NCBI GenBank assembly: GCA_944376715.1
Contig: CALWDO010000020.1
Location: 1-42,976 of the forward strand
Reading direction: 5' to 3'
DNA: 42,976 bases
Source of the DNA: an uncultured Lachnoclostridium sp.
GTDB lineage: Bacteria; Bacillota; Clostridia; Lachnospirales; Lachnospiraceae
Shown here: positions 1-8,450 of the stretch, in pieces
Numbering within the stretch: position 1 is the first letter of the stretch
Layout: each line of letters begins with the position of its first letter
Program-made: the position numbers and the translations under genes
The notes under the pieces: model-generated
Told to the model about the DNA's origin: nothing
Databases searched by the model: none
Seen by the model: the letters and a program-made list of their open reading frames with translations, nothing else

Positions 1-557
<557 letters not shown>

Positions 558-601
558 CTATCGAAAACCGCGTCCGCGGCTGACATACTCACATGTTGAT
601 A

Positions 602-630
602 ATGATAGCACACGTTCGGGGCGACCGCAA
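602..630 (-). promoter_or_regulatory. Candidate vegetative promoter of alaS
   Basis: On the minus strand, TTGCGG (625-630) and TATCAT (602-607) are 17 bases apart, about 55 bases before the alaS start. The -35 match is weak (3 of 6), so this is only a candidate. Confidence 0.4.
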
Positions 631-644
631 GATGAAAATACGCC

Positions 645-2192
645 TTATGCCCTTTCGATCCTGCAAGTATGACGCTTCGTTTTCTTATCATAGTTAATAC
701 CCACAAGTAGTATTTCGTTGCAGCTATTTACCCTTTGTATATAATTCTTTTCCCTAATCTGTTTGATTGCATCTTCACTGGATGTTCCATATTTCAATTC
801 AAGAATAATCGCGGGAAGAGATCTGGTCTTAGGAATAAAGATATAGTCACAATATCCTTTTCCACTCCTTGCCTCCCGCTCTATCTTATAATCTTTTCTG
901 GCATATAAGTAACATAATGTGATCACACAAGACATGGAATTTTCGTCGTTATACTCTAAAAACGGAATCTCTCTGTCATGAATCTGTTCTAAGTACCCCG
1001 CCACCTTTCTTTCATTCATGGATATGGTTGCATCCAGCATTTCTTTTGACCGGTCCACAATTTCCTTCACTTCCCCCATGCTGTTCCTGGATAATACTTT
1101 CTGATATTTCTCCATAAGTTCAAGATTTGGAATCGAAAGTTTTCCATCGTGATATGCAAGGAATCCGTACACAACCATAGCGGAGAGTATCTCATCTCTG
1201 GAATCCAACTGAAGTTCCGCCGCACTGTAGCCGCTCAGTTCCACTTCAACCGGGATTCCGGCCACCATTTTTACAATATCTTCTCTTACTTCATCCACAT
1301 TATTCTCTATACAATCGGCGATTTCATTCATGGGGCCGGTTTCTGTCCAGTAATTCAGGCACACACCCCTTAACAATGCTTTATTCACAGAGCGCGGATT
1401 AAACAGGCTCTGCCCGTTGCCAAGATAATATCCGTCATACCATTCTTTCAGTTCTTCGAATGGAACCGTTCCTTTTTTTTCACATAATTCCTGTACCTCT
1501 TTCTCGCTGAATCCAAAATACCGGTCAAACACGTTATCATTCATGAAGTTATATTCGTCGAACATATTCAGTTCCGATCCGCTGGAGTATTTTGCGATTG
1601 GCAGTACCCCCGTCATATAGGCCAACTCCACATATGGTTTATCTTTCAGCAGCCCTTTCAGCCATTTCAAAAAATGAATCTTGTCTTCTTTTTTCATGAA
1701 TTCCTCATAAAATACAGAATCCCATTCATCAAGGATAAAAACGAAAGTCTCCTGTGTATCAGAAAACATACGGCTAATCTGAGTATATGTTTTTCCTTCC
1801 AGATAAGGATACGCCTGCAGCAAATCCGCTTTCAGATTTTCAATAATATTTGTTATATAATCCCGATAATTTTCGCAAAAATCCGGCTGCATGCTAAAAT
1901 CGATATGAATCACATTGCATTGGTTCTGTCTTTTGCCATAAACAGAAGAACCTTTTATTTTTAATTTATCAAAAACAGGCATACTATCGTATCCTTTAGT
2001 AAAATACGCCGTCAGCATGTTCGCGTTCATAGTTTTACCAAACCGCCTCGGCCGGGTAATACATATATATTGTCCTGACAGCTCCATTTTCTCTGATACT
2101 GCTTTTATCAGCATACTTTTATCCACATACAGTTCACTTCTGCTGTCTCTTTCAAAAAGTTTAATCGGTTCTAAAGAATTCAGATAGTTCAT
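645..2192 (-). CDS. AAA-ATPase-like / PD-(D/E)XK nuclease family protein (DUF1703 type)
   Basis: Protein of 515 aa in the AAA-ATPase_like plus PDDEXK_9 family, common in multiple copies in gut Clostridia and Bacteroidetes; no firm cellular role is established. The N-terminal ATPase domain has a Walker-A-like RPRRFGKT near residue 48 and Walker B ILDEWD near residue 155. The C-terminus has a nuclease-type core, CDYIFIPK followed by ILELKYG (the E-x-K near residue 465). The start is the ATG at 2192, with GGAGG seven bases upstream; an upstream ATG in frame has no such site. The gene looks more AT-rich than its neighbours, which with the patchy spread of the family suggests acquisition by transfer (inference). 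It stands alone between alaS and a divergent lipoprotein gene. Confidence 0.8.
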   Translation of the reverse strand: MNYLNSLEPIKLFERDSRSELYVDKSMLIKAVSEKMELSGQYICITRPRRFGKTMNANMLTAYFTKGYDSMPVFDKLKIKGSSVYGKRQNQCNVIHIDFSMQPDFCENYRDYITNIIENLKADLLQAYPYLEGKTYTQISRMFSDTQETFVFILDEWDSVFYEEFMKKEDKIHFLKWLKGLLKDKPYVELAYMTGVLPIAKYSSGSELNMFDEYNFMNDNVFDRYFGFSEKEVQELCEKKGTVPFEELKEWYDGYYLGNGQSLFNPRSVNKALLRGVCLNYWTETGPMNEIADCIENNVDEVREDIVKMVAGIPVEVELSGYSAAELQLDSRDEILSAMVVYGFLAYHDGKLSIPNLELMEKYQKVLSRNSMGEVKEIVDRSKEMLDATISMNERKVAGYLEQIHDREIPFLEYNDENSMSCVITLCYLYARKDYKIEREARSGKGYCDYIFIPKTRSLPAIILELKYGTSSEDAIKQIREKNYIQRVNSCNEILLVGINYDKKTKRHTCRIERA

Positions 2193-2233
2193 GCAGCACC
2201 TCCGGGAACATATTTTACATATCATTACATTTA

Positions 2234-2262
2234 AGTATAGATGAAATTTTTTGCTTTATCAA
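2234..2262 (-). promoter_or_regulatory. Candidate sigma-A promoter of the AAA/PD-(D/E)XK gene
   Basis: Minus strand: TTGATA (2257-2262), 17-base spacer, TATACT (2234-2239), about 40 bases before the chosen start. Good match in sequence and spacing. Confidence 0.6.
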
Positions 2263-2352
2263 TCAATTTTACCCGTAAATCTCCTTTACGTACACAATCT
2301 TAATAAACTCTTCCATATCTCTTAATACTACTGTAAACACTTCCAATCCCGT

Positions 2353-2382
2353 CCATGTTATGATGATTTTAATTCATACACA
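2353..2382 (+). promoter_or_regulatory. Candidate sigma-E-type (mother cell) promoter of the deacetylase
   Basis: Plus strand: CCATGTT (2353-2359), 15-base spacer, CATACACA (2375-2382). The Bacillus sigma-E consensus is roughly KMATATT-N14/15-CATACAMT; the match is 5 of 7 and 7 of 8. No convincing sigma-A promoter was found in the 213-base divergent gap. Pattern match only. Confidence 0.35.
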
Positions 2383-2405
2383 GCATGATTACGGGAGGGA
2401 TTCCT

Positions 2406-3677
2406 ATGAGCAATATATATAAAATCTGTTGGATATTTTTCTTTAGTCTCACAGCTCTGTCCGGCTGTTCCTTTGGAACGGTAAAGGCTCCCGAGGCGGT
2501 CCGGATCGAACCTCAGTACACAGAAGAAGAATTGGCCGCCATGCGCCGGGAGGAGGAACTGGTCCCCCTTCTTGACGAGGCTGCCGGACTGGCGAAAGGA
2601 TATTATTATGATGAAGCGCTCGCCTGCCTGTCCCGCGTTCCGGAAGAATTTTCAGAAGATCCGGCGGTTACAGAAGCAGCCGCCTCCTATACTGCCGCCA
2701 AAGACGCTTTTGTCCCCTACGAACAGCCTGTGCGTCACATCTTCTTTCATTCTCTGATCGTGGATACAAATCTGGCGTTCGACGGAGATTACATGGAAAA
2801 CGGATATAATTACTGGATGACGACCGTAGATGAATTCCGGGCCATACTGGAAGAACTGTATGCCAATCAGTACATTCTGATCGACATTCATGACCTGAAT
2901 GAGGTGCAGACTGCAAAAGACGGCACCGTTACTCTGATTCCGTCCGCTCCCATGGTGCCGGAGGGAAAGATTCCGCTGGTGCTGTCCGTAGACGATGTGA
3001 ATTATTACGACTATATGAAAACCGACGGATTCGCCAGAAATCTGATGCTGGATGAAGAGGGAAACGTAAAGAATCTCTACATAGATGAAAACGGTCAGGA
3101 AATGGTCGGCGACTATGATGTGGTTCCGATCCTGGACGAATTTGTAGAAGAGCATCCGGATTTTTCTCTGCGCGGAGCCAAAGGGCTGCTGGCGCTGACC
3201 GGTTATGAAGGAGCTCTGGGATACCGTACCAACGACCCGGAGAACCCCGATCTGGAACAGGATAAAGAGACCGTCCGCTCTGTCGCCGCGCGTCTTAAGG
3301 AGACCGGATGGCAGTTTGCCTGCCACGGGTACGGTCACAAGCATACGGCACAGATCTCTTATGACACTCTGGCAGCCGATACTTCCCGGTGGAGAGAAGA
3401 AGTCGGCAGCCTGGTAGGAGATACGGATGTATATATCTATCCCTACGGAGAAGAGATCGAATATCCCAGCGACAAACTGACGCTTCTCCAGTCCGAAGGC
3501 TTCCGCTACTTCTGCGGCGTATGGTCTACCCAGGCCTTCGTGTCCGTAAAAGATACCTATGTGCGTCAGACCCGCTGCAACCTGGACGGATTCACCATGA
3601 AAACCCGCCCGGAAGCAGTGGCCGATCTTATCGACGTCTCGAAGGTGCTGGATCCGGCGCGTCCGGAATTAAAGTGA
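2406..3677 (+). CDS. Lipoprotein polysaccharide deacetylase (NodB fold)
   Basis: Protein of 423 aa. It starts with a lipoprotein signal: hydrophobic IFFFSLTALSG then Cys21 (LSGC lipobox), so it should be anchored on the outer face of the membrane. A helical, TPR-like stretch follows (about 45-95), then a NodB-type carbohydrate esterase domain with LVLSVDD near residue 195 (metal/catalytic Asp pair) and CHGYGHKHT near residue 307, the usual His motif 2. The probable role is deacetylation of peptidoglycan or another glycan. The ATG at 2406 is chosen because GGGAGGG lies six bases upstream and it places the signal peptide correctly; an ATG seven codons earlier lacks a site. It overlaps rnhA tail to tail by 9 bases. 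Confidence 0.8.
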   Translation: MSNIYKICWIFFFSLTALSGCSFGTVKAPEAVRIEPQYTEEELAAMRREEELVPLLDEAAGLAKGYYYDEALACLSRVPEEFSEDPAVTEAAASYTAAKDAFVPYEQPVRHIFFHSLIVDTNLAFDGDYMENGYNYWMTTVDEFRAILEELYANQYILIDIHDLNEVQTAKDGTVTLIPSAPMVPEGKIPLVLSVDDVNYYDYMKTDGFARNLMLDEEGNVKNLYIDENGQEMVGDYDVVPILDEFVEEHPDFSLRGAKGLLALTGYEGALGYRTNDPENPDLEQDKETVRSVAARLKETGWQFACHGYGHKHTAQISYDTLAADTSRWREEVGSLVGDTDVYIYPYGEEIEYPSDKLTLLQSEGFRYFCGVWSTQAFVSVKDTYVRQTRCNLDGFTMKTRPEAVADLIDVSKVLDPARPELK

Positions 3678-4145
3678 TACCACGTCGTCGATCAGGTCGT
3701 CTCCGTCTGCCGCCGAAGTGGCCAGTTTATCGCAGCGTTCATTTTGGACATGACCGTCATGGCCCTTGACCCAGATAAAAGTTACCTGATGCGGTTCCAT
3801 TGCTTTCAGCAGGCGTTTCCACAGATCAGGATTCTTCACCGGCTTTTTCTGGCTGTTGACCCAGTTCTTCTTCACCCAGGAGTCAATCCAGTGCTGATTG
3901 AAAGCATCCACCAGATATTTAGAATCTGAATATAATTCCACCTGGCAGGGGCGCGTAAGCGCCTCCAGCCCGGCGATGGCCGCCATCAGTTCCATGCGGT
4001 TGTTCGTTGTCTTTTTATATCCCTGGGATAATTCCCGGATATGTTCTTCTCCTTTGCTGTCGGTACAGGACAGGATCGTCCCGTACCCTCCCGGTCCGTC
4101 GGGATTGCCCCGCGCCGACCCGTCCGTATAAATCTTCACTAACAT
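3669..4145 (-). CDS. rnhA: Ribonuclease HI
   Basis: Cytoplasmic endonuclease of 158 aa that cuts the RNA strand of RNA-DNA hybrids. The full DEDD catalytic set is visible: Asp8 (YTDGSARGNP), Glu52 (RMELMAAI), Asp74 (YSDSKYLVD) and Asp139 (NERCDKLA), plus His129 in KGHDGH. Length matches E. coli RNase HI, and there is no N-terminal hybrid-binding domain. The start is ATG at 4145 with AGGAG eight bases upstream; a GTG three codons earlier is too close to that site. The ATG overlaps the stop of the upstream MBL gene (ATGTTAG), so the two are probably translationally coupled. Confidence 0.93.
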   Translation of the reverse strand: MLVKIYTDGSARGNPDGPGGYGTILSCTDSKGEEHIRELSQGYKKTTNNRMELMAAIAGLEALTRPCQVELYSDSKYLVDAFNQHWIDSWVKKNWVNSQKKPVKNPDLWKRLLKAMEPHQVTFIWVKGHDGHVQNERCDKLATSAADGDDLIDDVVSL

Positions 4146-4834
4146 AATATCCACTCCTGTCCCGGATATGCCACATCCCGGAAAGGTCCGAGCATACCTT
4201 TCATTTCATCCAGTTCTCTGATTTTCCGGCATACCGAATAATCTCCCCAACAGTGCATGGGGAATACCGCCTTCGCATGAGCATGCTCCAGGAAATACTT
4301 CATCCCCCAATAATATGCGTCTCCCAGCCGGGGATCCAGCGGCACAAAAGCCGCATCCAGTTCTGCCCCTTCCAGCTTGTCCACTTCCCGCTTGTAGTTG
4401 GCGGCCATATTGTTGTTCCATGCCTTGTCCTCACCGTCCCAGTGCCACCAGTTCAGGTCGCCCGCATGATAGATCATTTTTCCATCCGCCCGGACCACAT
4501 ATGCCACGCCCATGTCCGTGGAACGCAAGGTACGCACTGCCAGGCCGCCGAACTCATACTCTTCTCTTGCCCTTACGCTGTGAATCCATTCCTTCCGCTC
4601 CTCCGGCCGGAAACGGATATCCCTTGACAGGATATACTCCGCATTGGAAAACGTCTCTTTTAATTCCAGGATCTTTCTCTGAAAATGATCATGATGGGCA
4701 TGGCTGTTCAGAAACCACACCTTTTTCCCCTCCGGGATACGCGGCAGGTCTCCTTCCCCGTAATAATCGAAAATCAGAACATTTTCCTCCAGTTCCACGG
4801 CAAAACTGCTGTGAAATATATATGTAACTTTCAT
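4139..4834 (-). CDS. MBL-fold metallo-hydrolase
   Basis: Soluble 231-aa metallo-beta-lactamase-fold protein. The metal-binding motif is SHAHHDHF (His45, His47, Asp49, His50), followed by YHAGDLNWWHW (bridging Asp) and a late PMHCWGDY (His). The spacing resembles the YtnP/UlaG-like branch of small MBL hydrolases; the substrate cannot be read from sequence. The start is ATG at 4834 with AGGAG just upstream; the 46 extra codons of the open frame before it are the untranslated leader, which carries its own promoter and a hairpin. It forms an operon with rnhA, its stop overlapping the rnhA start. Confidence 0.85.
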   Translation of the reverse strand: MKVTYIFHSSFAVELEENVLIFDYYGEGDLPRIPEGKKVWFLNSHAHHDHFQRKILELKETFSNAEYILSRDIRFRPEERKEWIHSVRAREEYEFGGLAVRTLRSTDMGVAYVVRADGKMIYHAGDLNWWHWDGEDKAWNNNMAANYKREVDKLEGAELDAAFVPLDPRLGDAYYWGMKYFLEHAHAKAVFPMHCWGDYSVCRKIRELDEMKGMLGPFRDVAYPGQEWILC

Positions 4835-4855
4835 CTTTTGGCTCCTTTTATTCCT

Positions 4856-4895
4856 GCGCGGATCTACAGCGGGCGAAATTCCCGCAGATCCGCGC
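4856..4895 (-). promoter_or_regulatory. 5'-terminal mRNA hairpin of the MBL-rnhA operon
   Basis: GCGCGGATCT (4856-4865) pairs perfectly with 4886-4895. After a three-base bulge, GCGGG (4869-4873) pairs with CCCGC (4881-4885) around a seven-base loop. The predicted transcript start is near 4897, so the hairpin would sit at the very 5' end of the mRNA and end about eight bases before the ribosome binding site. No T-run follows, so it is not a terminator. Possible roles are mRNA stabilisation or control of initiation (inference). Confidence 0.55.
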
Positions 4896-4903
4896 TCTCT
4901 ATT

Positions 4904-4932
4904 AATATACCTTACTGGCCTCGCGAAGTCAA
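4904..4932 (-). promoter_or_regulatory. Sigma-A promoter of MBL-rnhA
   Basis: Minus strand: TTGACT (4927-4932), 17-base spacer, TATATT (4904-4909). Near-consensus in sequence and spacing, in the gap after spoIVA. Confidence 0.75.
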
Positions 4933-4956
4933 ACACCCCGTACCGGCCGGCATCCG

Positions 4957-6447
4957 TCAGATAATGATACACACCAGGCCGCCGTTAGAATCGTTCACGA
5001 TCTTCTTCATAGTGTCCTGCAGCTTTTCCTGGCTTTCTTCCCCGATCTGGTACAGCTTGCTCCGTATACCGTCCTCCACCAGCTCTTCCACCGTCTTTCC
5101 AAAGATATTGATTTTCCAGATTCCTTCGTCCTGGGCACGGCCCTCCTGGATATAACGGATCAGATCTTTTGCCTGTTCCTCGCTGCCCACGATAGGCGCG
5201 ATCTCTGTCTCGATATCTGCCCGGATCATGTGTACTGACGGCGAAAATGCCCGAAGTTTTACGCCGTATTTACCTCCCTGATGGATCAGTACCGGGTCCT
5301 CGATAGTTATCTCATCCCGTTCCGGCAGTACCATGCCATAACCTTTCTGGCGTACTGCGTCCATGGCCCTGATCACCTTTCCATACTGCCGCTGCATGGC
5401 GGACAAATCTTTGAGCTGCCCGATCAGGTCGTATTCGTCCCGCAGCTCCATGCCGGTCAGTTCACTGAGCATCTGATAATATCCTGTTTCTTCCATTGTA
5501 ACTGTATAGATCACTACCCCGCGGCTAAGCGCTACCTGCTCCAGTTTGATCTTACTGATAGCAGGTCCTTCACAGTCGGTTTTCACGCTTCCCACATCCC
5601 GGAGCACGCGAAATTCTCCCATCATCTCTTTTCCCTTGCGGATCACTTCCTGCTTCACAGGATGTTCCACAGGAAGCATCTCCACCCAGCTGGGCATATG
5701 AAATTCCACTTCCGTCAGAGGAAATTCCAGCAGAATCTGTTCCAGGATCATGGAGATATCTTCCTTCTTCAGTTGTTCGCAGTTGACCGGAAGTACCGGA
5801 ACCTGATACTTTGTAAATTTTTCTTCCGCCGTCTTGCGGACGCTGTCGCTGAAAGGCCTCGTGGTGTTAAGCAGAATCACGAACGGTTTTCCCAGTTTTT
5901 TCAGTTCTTCCACAGTCCGTTCTTCCGCCGGCTGATAATTTGCAACCGGGATATCTCCAAAACTGCCGTCGCAGGTGACGACGATCCCGATGGTGGAGTG
6001 GTCATGAATCACCTTATGCGTCCCGATCTCTGCCGCCTTTGTAAAAGGGATCTCCTCCTGGGACCAGGGCGTTTTCACTTTCCGTTCTACATCGTTTTCC
6101 AGATGCCCTGCCGCTCCCTCCACCATATAGCCCACGCAGTCGATCAGGCGGATCTTCACCGGGATCTCTCCTCCCACCTTGATCTCCACCGCTTCCTTTG
6201 GCACAAATTTAGGCTCCGTGGTCATGATCGTCTTGCCGCCCGCCGACTGGGGCAGTTCGTCTGTAGCGCGCTCCCTTTCATGTACATCTTCCATATTCGG
6301 AAGCACCAGAAGGTCCATGAATCTTTTGATGAATGTGGATTTTCCGGTCCGTACAGGGCCGACCACTCCTATGTAAATCTCGCCCCCTGTACGCTCTTTA
6401 ATATCCTGATACAGGTAAAATTCTTTCTTGTCCTGAACTGATTCCAT
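4957..6447 (-). CDS. spoIVA: Stage IV sporulation protein A, spore-coat morphogenetic ATPase
   Basis: SpoIVA hydrolyses ATP and polymerises on the outer forespore membrane to make the platform for coat assembly. The 496-aa product has nearly the same length as B. subtilis SpoIVA. The N-terminal P-loop is GVVGPVRTGKST (Gly30-Thr38), preceded by the typical YLYQDIKERTGGEIYIG. LLNTTRPF and HMPSWVEMLPVEHP further along are also family features, and it ends in a hydrophobic CIII as expected for the membrane-binding tail. The start is ATG at 6447 with GGGAGGG seven bases upstream. It is monocistronic in appearance, with a candidate sigma-E promoter and a hairpin over its ribosome binding site. Confidence 0.96.
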   Translation of the reverse strand: MESVQDKKEFYLYQDIKERTGGEIYIGVVGPVRTGKSTFIKRFMDLLVLPNMEDVHERERATDELPQSAGGKTIMTTEPKFVPKEAVEIKVGGEIPVKIRLIDCVGYMVEGAAGHLENDVERKVKTPWSQEEIPFTKAAEIGTHKVIHDHSTIGIVVTCDGSFGDIPVANYQPAEERTVEELKKLGKPFVILLNTTRPFSDSVRKTAEEKFTKYQVPVLPVNCEQLKKEDISMILEQILLEFPLTEVEFHMPSWVEMLPVEHPVKQEVIRKGKEMMGEFRVLRDVGSVKTDCEGPAISKIKLEQVALSRGVVIYTVTMEETGYYQMLSELTGMELRDEYDLIGQLKDLSAMQRQYGKVIRAMDAVRQKGYGMVLPERDEITIEDPVLIHQGGKYGVKLRAFSPSVHMIRADIETEIAPIVGSEEQAKDLIRYIQEGRAQDEGIWKINIFGKTVEELVEDGIRSKLYQIGEESQEKLQDTMKKIVNDSNGGLVCIII

Positions 6448-6454
6448 AAAAATA

Positions 6455-6487
6455 CCCTCCCACATTTGTTCTAAATATATGGGAGGG
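6455..6487 (-). promoter_or_regulatory. Hairpin masking the spoIVA ribosome binding site on read-through RNA
   Basis: CCCTCCCA (minus strand, 6480-6487) is perfectly complementary to TGGGAGGG (6455-6462), which contains the spoIVA ribosome binding site; the loop is 17 bases and TATTTTT follows. RNA coming from icd upstream would fold and hide the site, and might terminate. RNA started at the candidate sigma-E promoter would lack the left arm. The pairing is seen directly; its effect is inferred. Confidence 0.5.
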
Positions 6488-6502
6488 ATTCTCGTTTTAT
6501 GA
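6474..6502 (-). promoter_or_regulatory. Candidate sigma-E promoter of spoIVA
   Basis: Minus strand: TCATAAA (6496-6502), 14-base spacer, CATATATT (6474-6481), against KMATATT-N14/15-CATACAMT. spoIVA is sigma-E dependent in Bacillus, so the position is as expected. Confidence 0.55.
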
Positions 6503-6521
6503 TGTCAGCCGGAAAATTTTA

Positions 6522-7736
6522 TTATGCGTCCAGCATTTTCTCCATCTCTGCGCGCACCGCGCGGATGAAATCCTGAGAATTAAGCACCGTTACATCCTCA
6601 AGCTCCGTGATCAGGGCCAGATCCTTCGTCATCTTGCCGGATTCGATCGTATGAATGGAAGCCTGCTCCAGCACGTCCGCGAAATGCACCAGTTCCAGGA
6701 GCTGATCCAGTTCTCCTCTCTTGCGGAGAGCTCCGCTCCAGGCGAAGATCGTCGCCATAGAGTTCGTGGAGGTCTCTTCCCCTTTCAGATGCTTGTAGTA
6801 ATGTCTCTGCACCGTCCCGTGAGCCGCTTCATATTCGTAATATCCGTGAGGAGACACCAGTACGGAAGTCATCATGGCCAGGGAACCGAAGGCCGTCGCC
6901 ACCAGATCGCTCATTACATCGCCGTCATAGTTCTTGCATGCCCAGATAAAACCGCCTTCAGACTTGATCACTCTCGCCACCGCGTCGTCGATCAGAGTAT
7001 AGAAATAAGTGATGCCCGCTTCCTGGAATTTTTCCTTGTACTCTTTCTCGTAGGTTTCCTGGAAAATATCCTTGAAATGATGGTCATATTTCTTGGAGAT
7101 GGTATCTTTTGTAGCAAACCACAGATCCTGCTTCGTATCCAGGGCATACTGGAAGCAACTCTTCGCAAAACTCTCGATGGAATCATCCAGATTGTGCACG
7201 CCCTGTACGATGCCCGGTCCCTTGAATTCATGGACGGTCACAGACTCCTGATTCCCTTCCGTATCCGTATATACCATCTCTACTTTGCCCGGTCCCGGAA
7301 CAGACATCTCTACACCTTTATAGATGTCGCCATAAGCATGACGGGCCAGCGTGATCGGCTTCTTCCAGGTCTTTACATAGGGTTCGATCCCTTTGACAAT
7401 AATCGGAGCGCGGAACACGGTGCCGTCCAGGATGGCGCGGATCGTGCCGTTGGGGCTCTTCCACATTTCTTTCAGGCCGTATTCCTCCACTCGTGCCGCG
7501 TTGGGAGTGATGGTGGCACATTTTACCGCCACGCCGTATTTCTTGGTAGCCTCTGCGGAATCTACCGTCACCTGGTCGTTGGTGCGATCCCGGTTCTTAA
7601 GCCCCAGATCATAATACTCTGTCTTCAGGTCCACAAACGGGAGCAGAAGCTCCTCTTTGATCATCTGCCAGAGAATTCTGGTCATCTCGTCGCCGTCCAT
7701 CTCTACCAGAGGCGTCGTCATCTTGATCTTTTCCAT
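6522..7736 (-). CDS. icd: Isocitrate dehydrogenase (NADP+), eukaryote-like homodimeric type
   Basis: Oxidatively decarboxylates isocitrate to 2-oxoglutarate with NADP+. The 404-aa sequence belongs to the IDH1-like subfamily: [14 protein letters not shown] at the N-terminus, [16 protein letters not shown] (substrate-binding SPNGT), [10 protein letters not shown], the metal-binding region [12 protein letters not shown], and [14 protein letters not shown] in the NADP site. The start at 7736 has AAGGAG eight bases upstream. It follows the GntR gene by 33 bases on the same strand, third in an operon with the Re-citrate synthase-like gene, so two of the three steps from oxaloacetate to 2-oxoglutarate are encoded together. 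Confidence 0.95.
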   Translation of the reverse strand: MEKIKMTTPLVEMDGDEMTRILWQMIKEELLLPFVDLKTEYYDLGLKNRDRTNDQVTVDSAEATKKYGVAVKCATITPNAARVEEYGLKEMWKSPNGTIRAILDGTVFRAPIIVKGIEPYVKTWKKPITLARHAYGDIYKGVEMSVPGPGKVEMVYTDTEGNQESVTVHEFKGPGIVQGVHNLDDSIESFAKSCFQYALDTKQDLWFATKDTISKKYDHHFKDIFQETYEKEYKEKFQEAGITYFYTLIDDAVARVIKSEGGFIWACKNYDGDVMSDLVATAFGSLAMMTSVLVSPHGYYEYEAAHGTVQRHYYKHLKGEETSTNSMATIFAWSGALRKRGELDQLLELVHFADVLEQASIHTIESGKMTKDLALITELEDVTVLNSQDFIRAVRAEMEKMLDA

Positions 7737-7769
7737 CTGTCTGTTCTCCTTACCTTGATATTATAATAG

Positions 7770-8450
7770 TTATAAAATATTATCCAGTCCGTACATCTGG
7801 ATACTTTCTATCGTCCGGCTGATATGCTGTCTGGCAAGTTCCTCTGCCAGATCCGGCTGTCTGTCCCGAATCGCCTCAAAGATCGCCCGGTGTTCCTGAG
7901 TGGATTTGACTGACCGGTTCTGAGAAGCGATCGTCGCTTTCCGCACTCTTTTTACATAATCATGCAGATCCGAAAGTACATGCTGCAAAATGCGGCTGTT
8001 GGACGCTTCATAAAGCTGTTCATGAAACAAATTATCCAGTTCATGGAGTTTTTCATAATTGGCCTTTTCCGTATGATACTCCGTCAGACAAATTATCTCC
8101 TCCATACTGTCCAGCTGTTCTTTTGTCACTTGTTCCGCCGCCCATCTGGCGCAGAGTCCTTCCAATGTGGACCGGATATTGTAGATATCCTTTACATCTT
8201 TTGCCGTGATGGCATTCACATACGCGCCCCGGTTGGGAATGATCGTCACCAGCCCCTCCAGCTCCAGCTGACGAAGCGCCTCCCGGACCGGAGTCCGGCT
8301 CACTCCCAGTTCTGTGCCGATTGCTGTCTCTTTTAGTTCCATATTCTGTTCATATTTCCCGTTCAGGATATCTTCCCGTATGCTCTCGTATACTCTCCCC
8401 CTCAGAGAATATTTATCCCGGTTCTCTTTGGGGTCGTGCATCTCATTCAT
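7770..8450 (-). CDS. GntR-family transcriptional regulator, FCD (FadR) subfamily
   Basis: DNA-binding regulator of 226 aa. The N-terminal winged helix has RVYESIREDILNGKY and TELGVSRTPVREALRQLELEGLV (about residues 18-75), the canonical GntR signature. The C-terminal all-helical FCD domain (about 90-215) has the metal/ligand-binding type residues in HELDNLFHEQLY and EHRAIFEAI. The likely ligand is a carboxylic acid, such as citrate or 2-oxoglutarate, given the neighbours (inference). Its ATG overlaps the stop of the upstream gene (ATGA), so it is translationally coupled. It probably binds the TTGTATACAA palindrome at the operon promoter and autoregulates. Confidence 0.9.
   Translation of the reverse strand: MNEMHDPKENRDKYSLRGRVYESIREDILNGKYEQNMELKETAIGTELGVSRTPVREALRQLELEGLVTIIPNRGAYVNAITAKDVKDIYNIRSTLEGLCARWAAEQVTKEQLDSMEEIICLTEYHTEKANYEKLHELDNLFHEQLYEASNSRILQHVLSDLHDYVKRVRKATIASQNRSVKSTQEHRAIFEAIRDRQPDLAEELARQHISRTIESIQMYGLDNIL

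Noticed and set aside
5281-6441. Long open frame opposite spoIVA (386 codons)
   Set aside because: Antisense shadow of a clear SpoIVA gene; no ribosome binding site and an odd His/Phe/Leu-rich product.
6651-7766. Long open frame opposite icd (371 codons)
   Set aside because: Shadow of isocitrate dehydrogenase, without a start site or family features.
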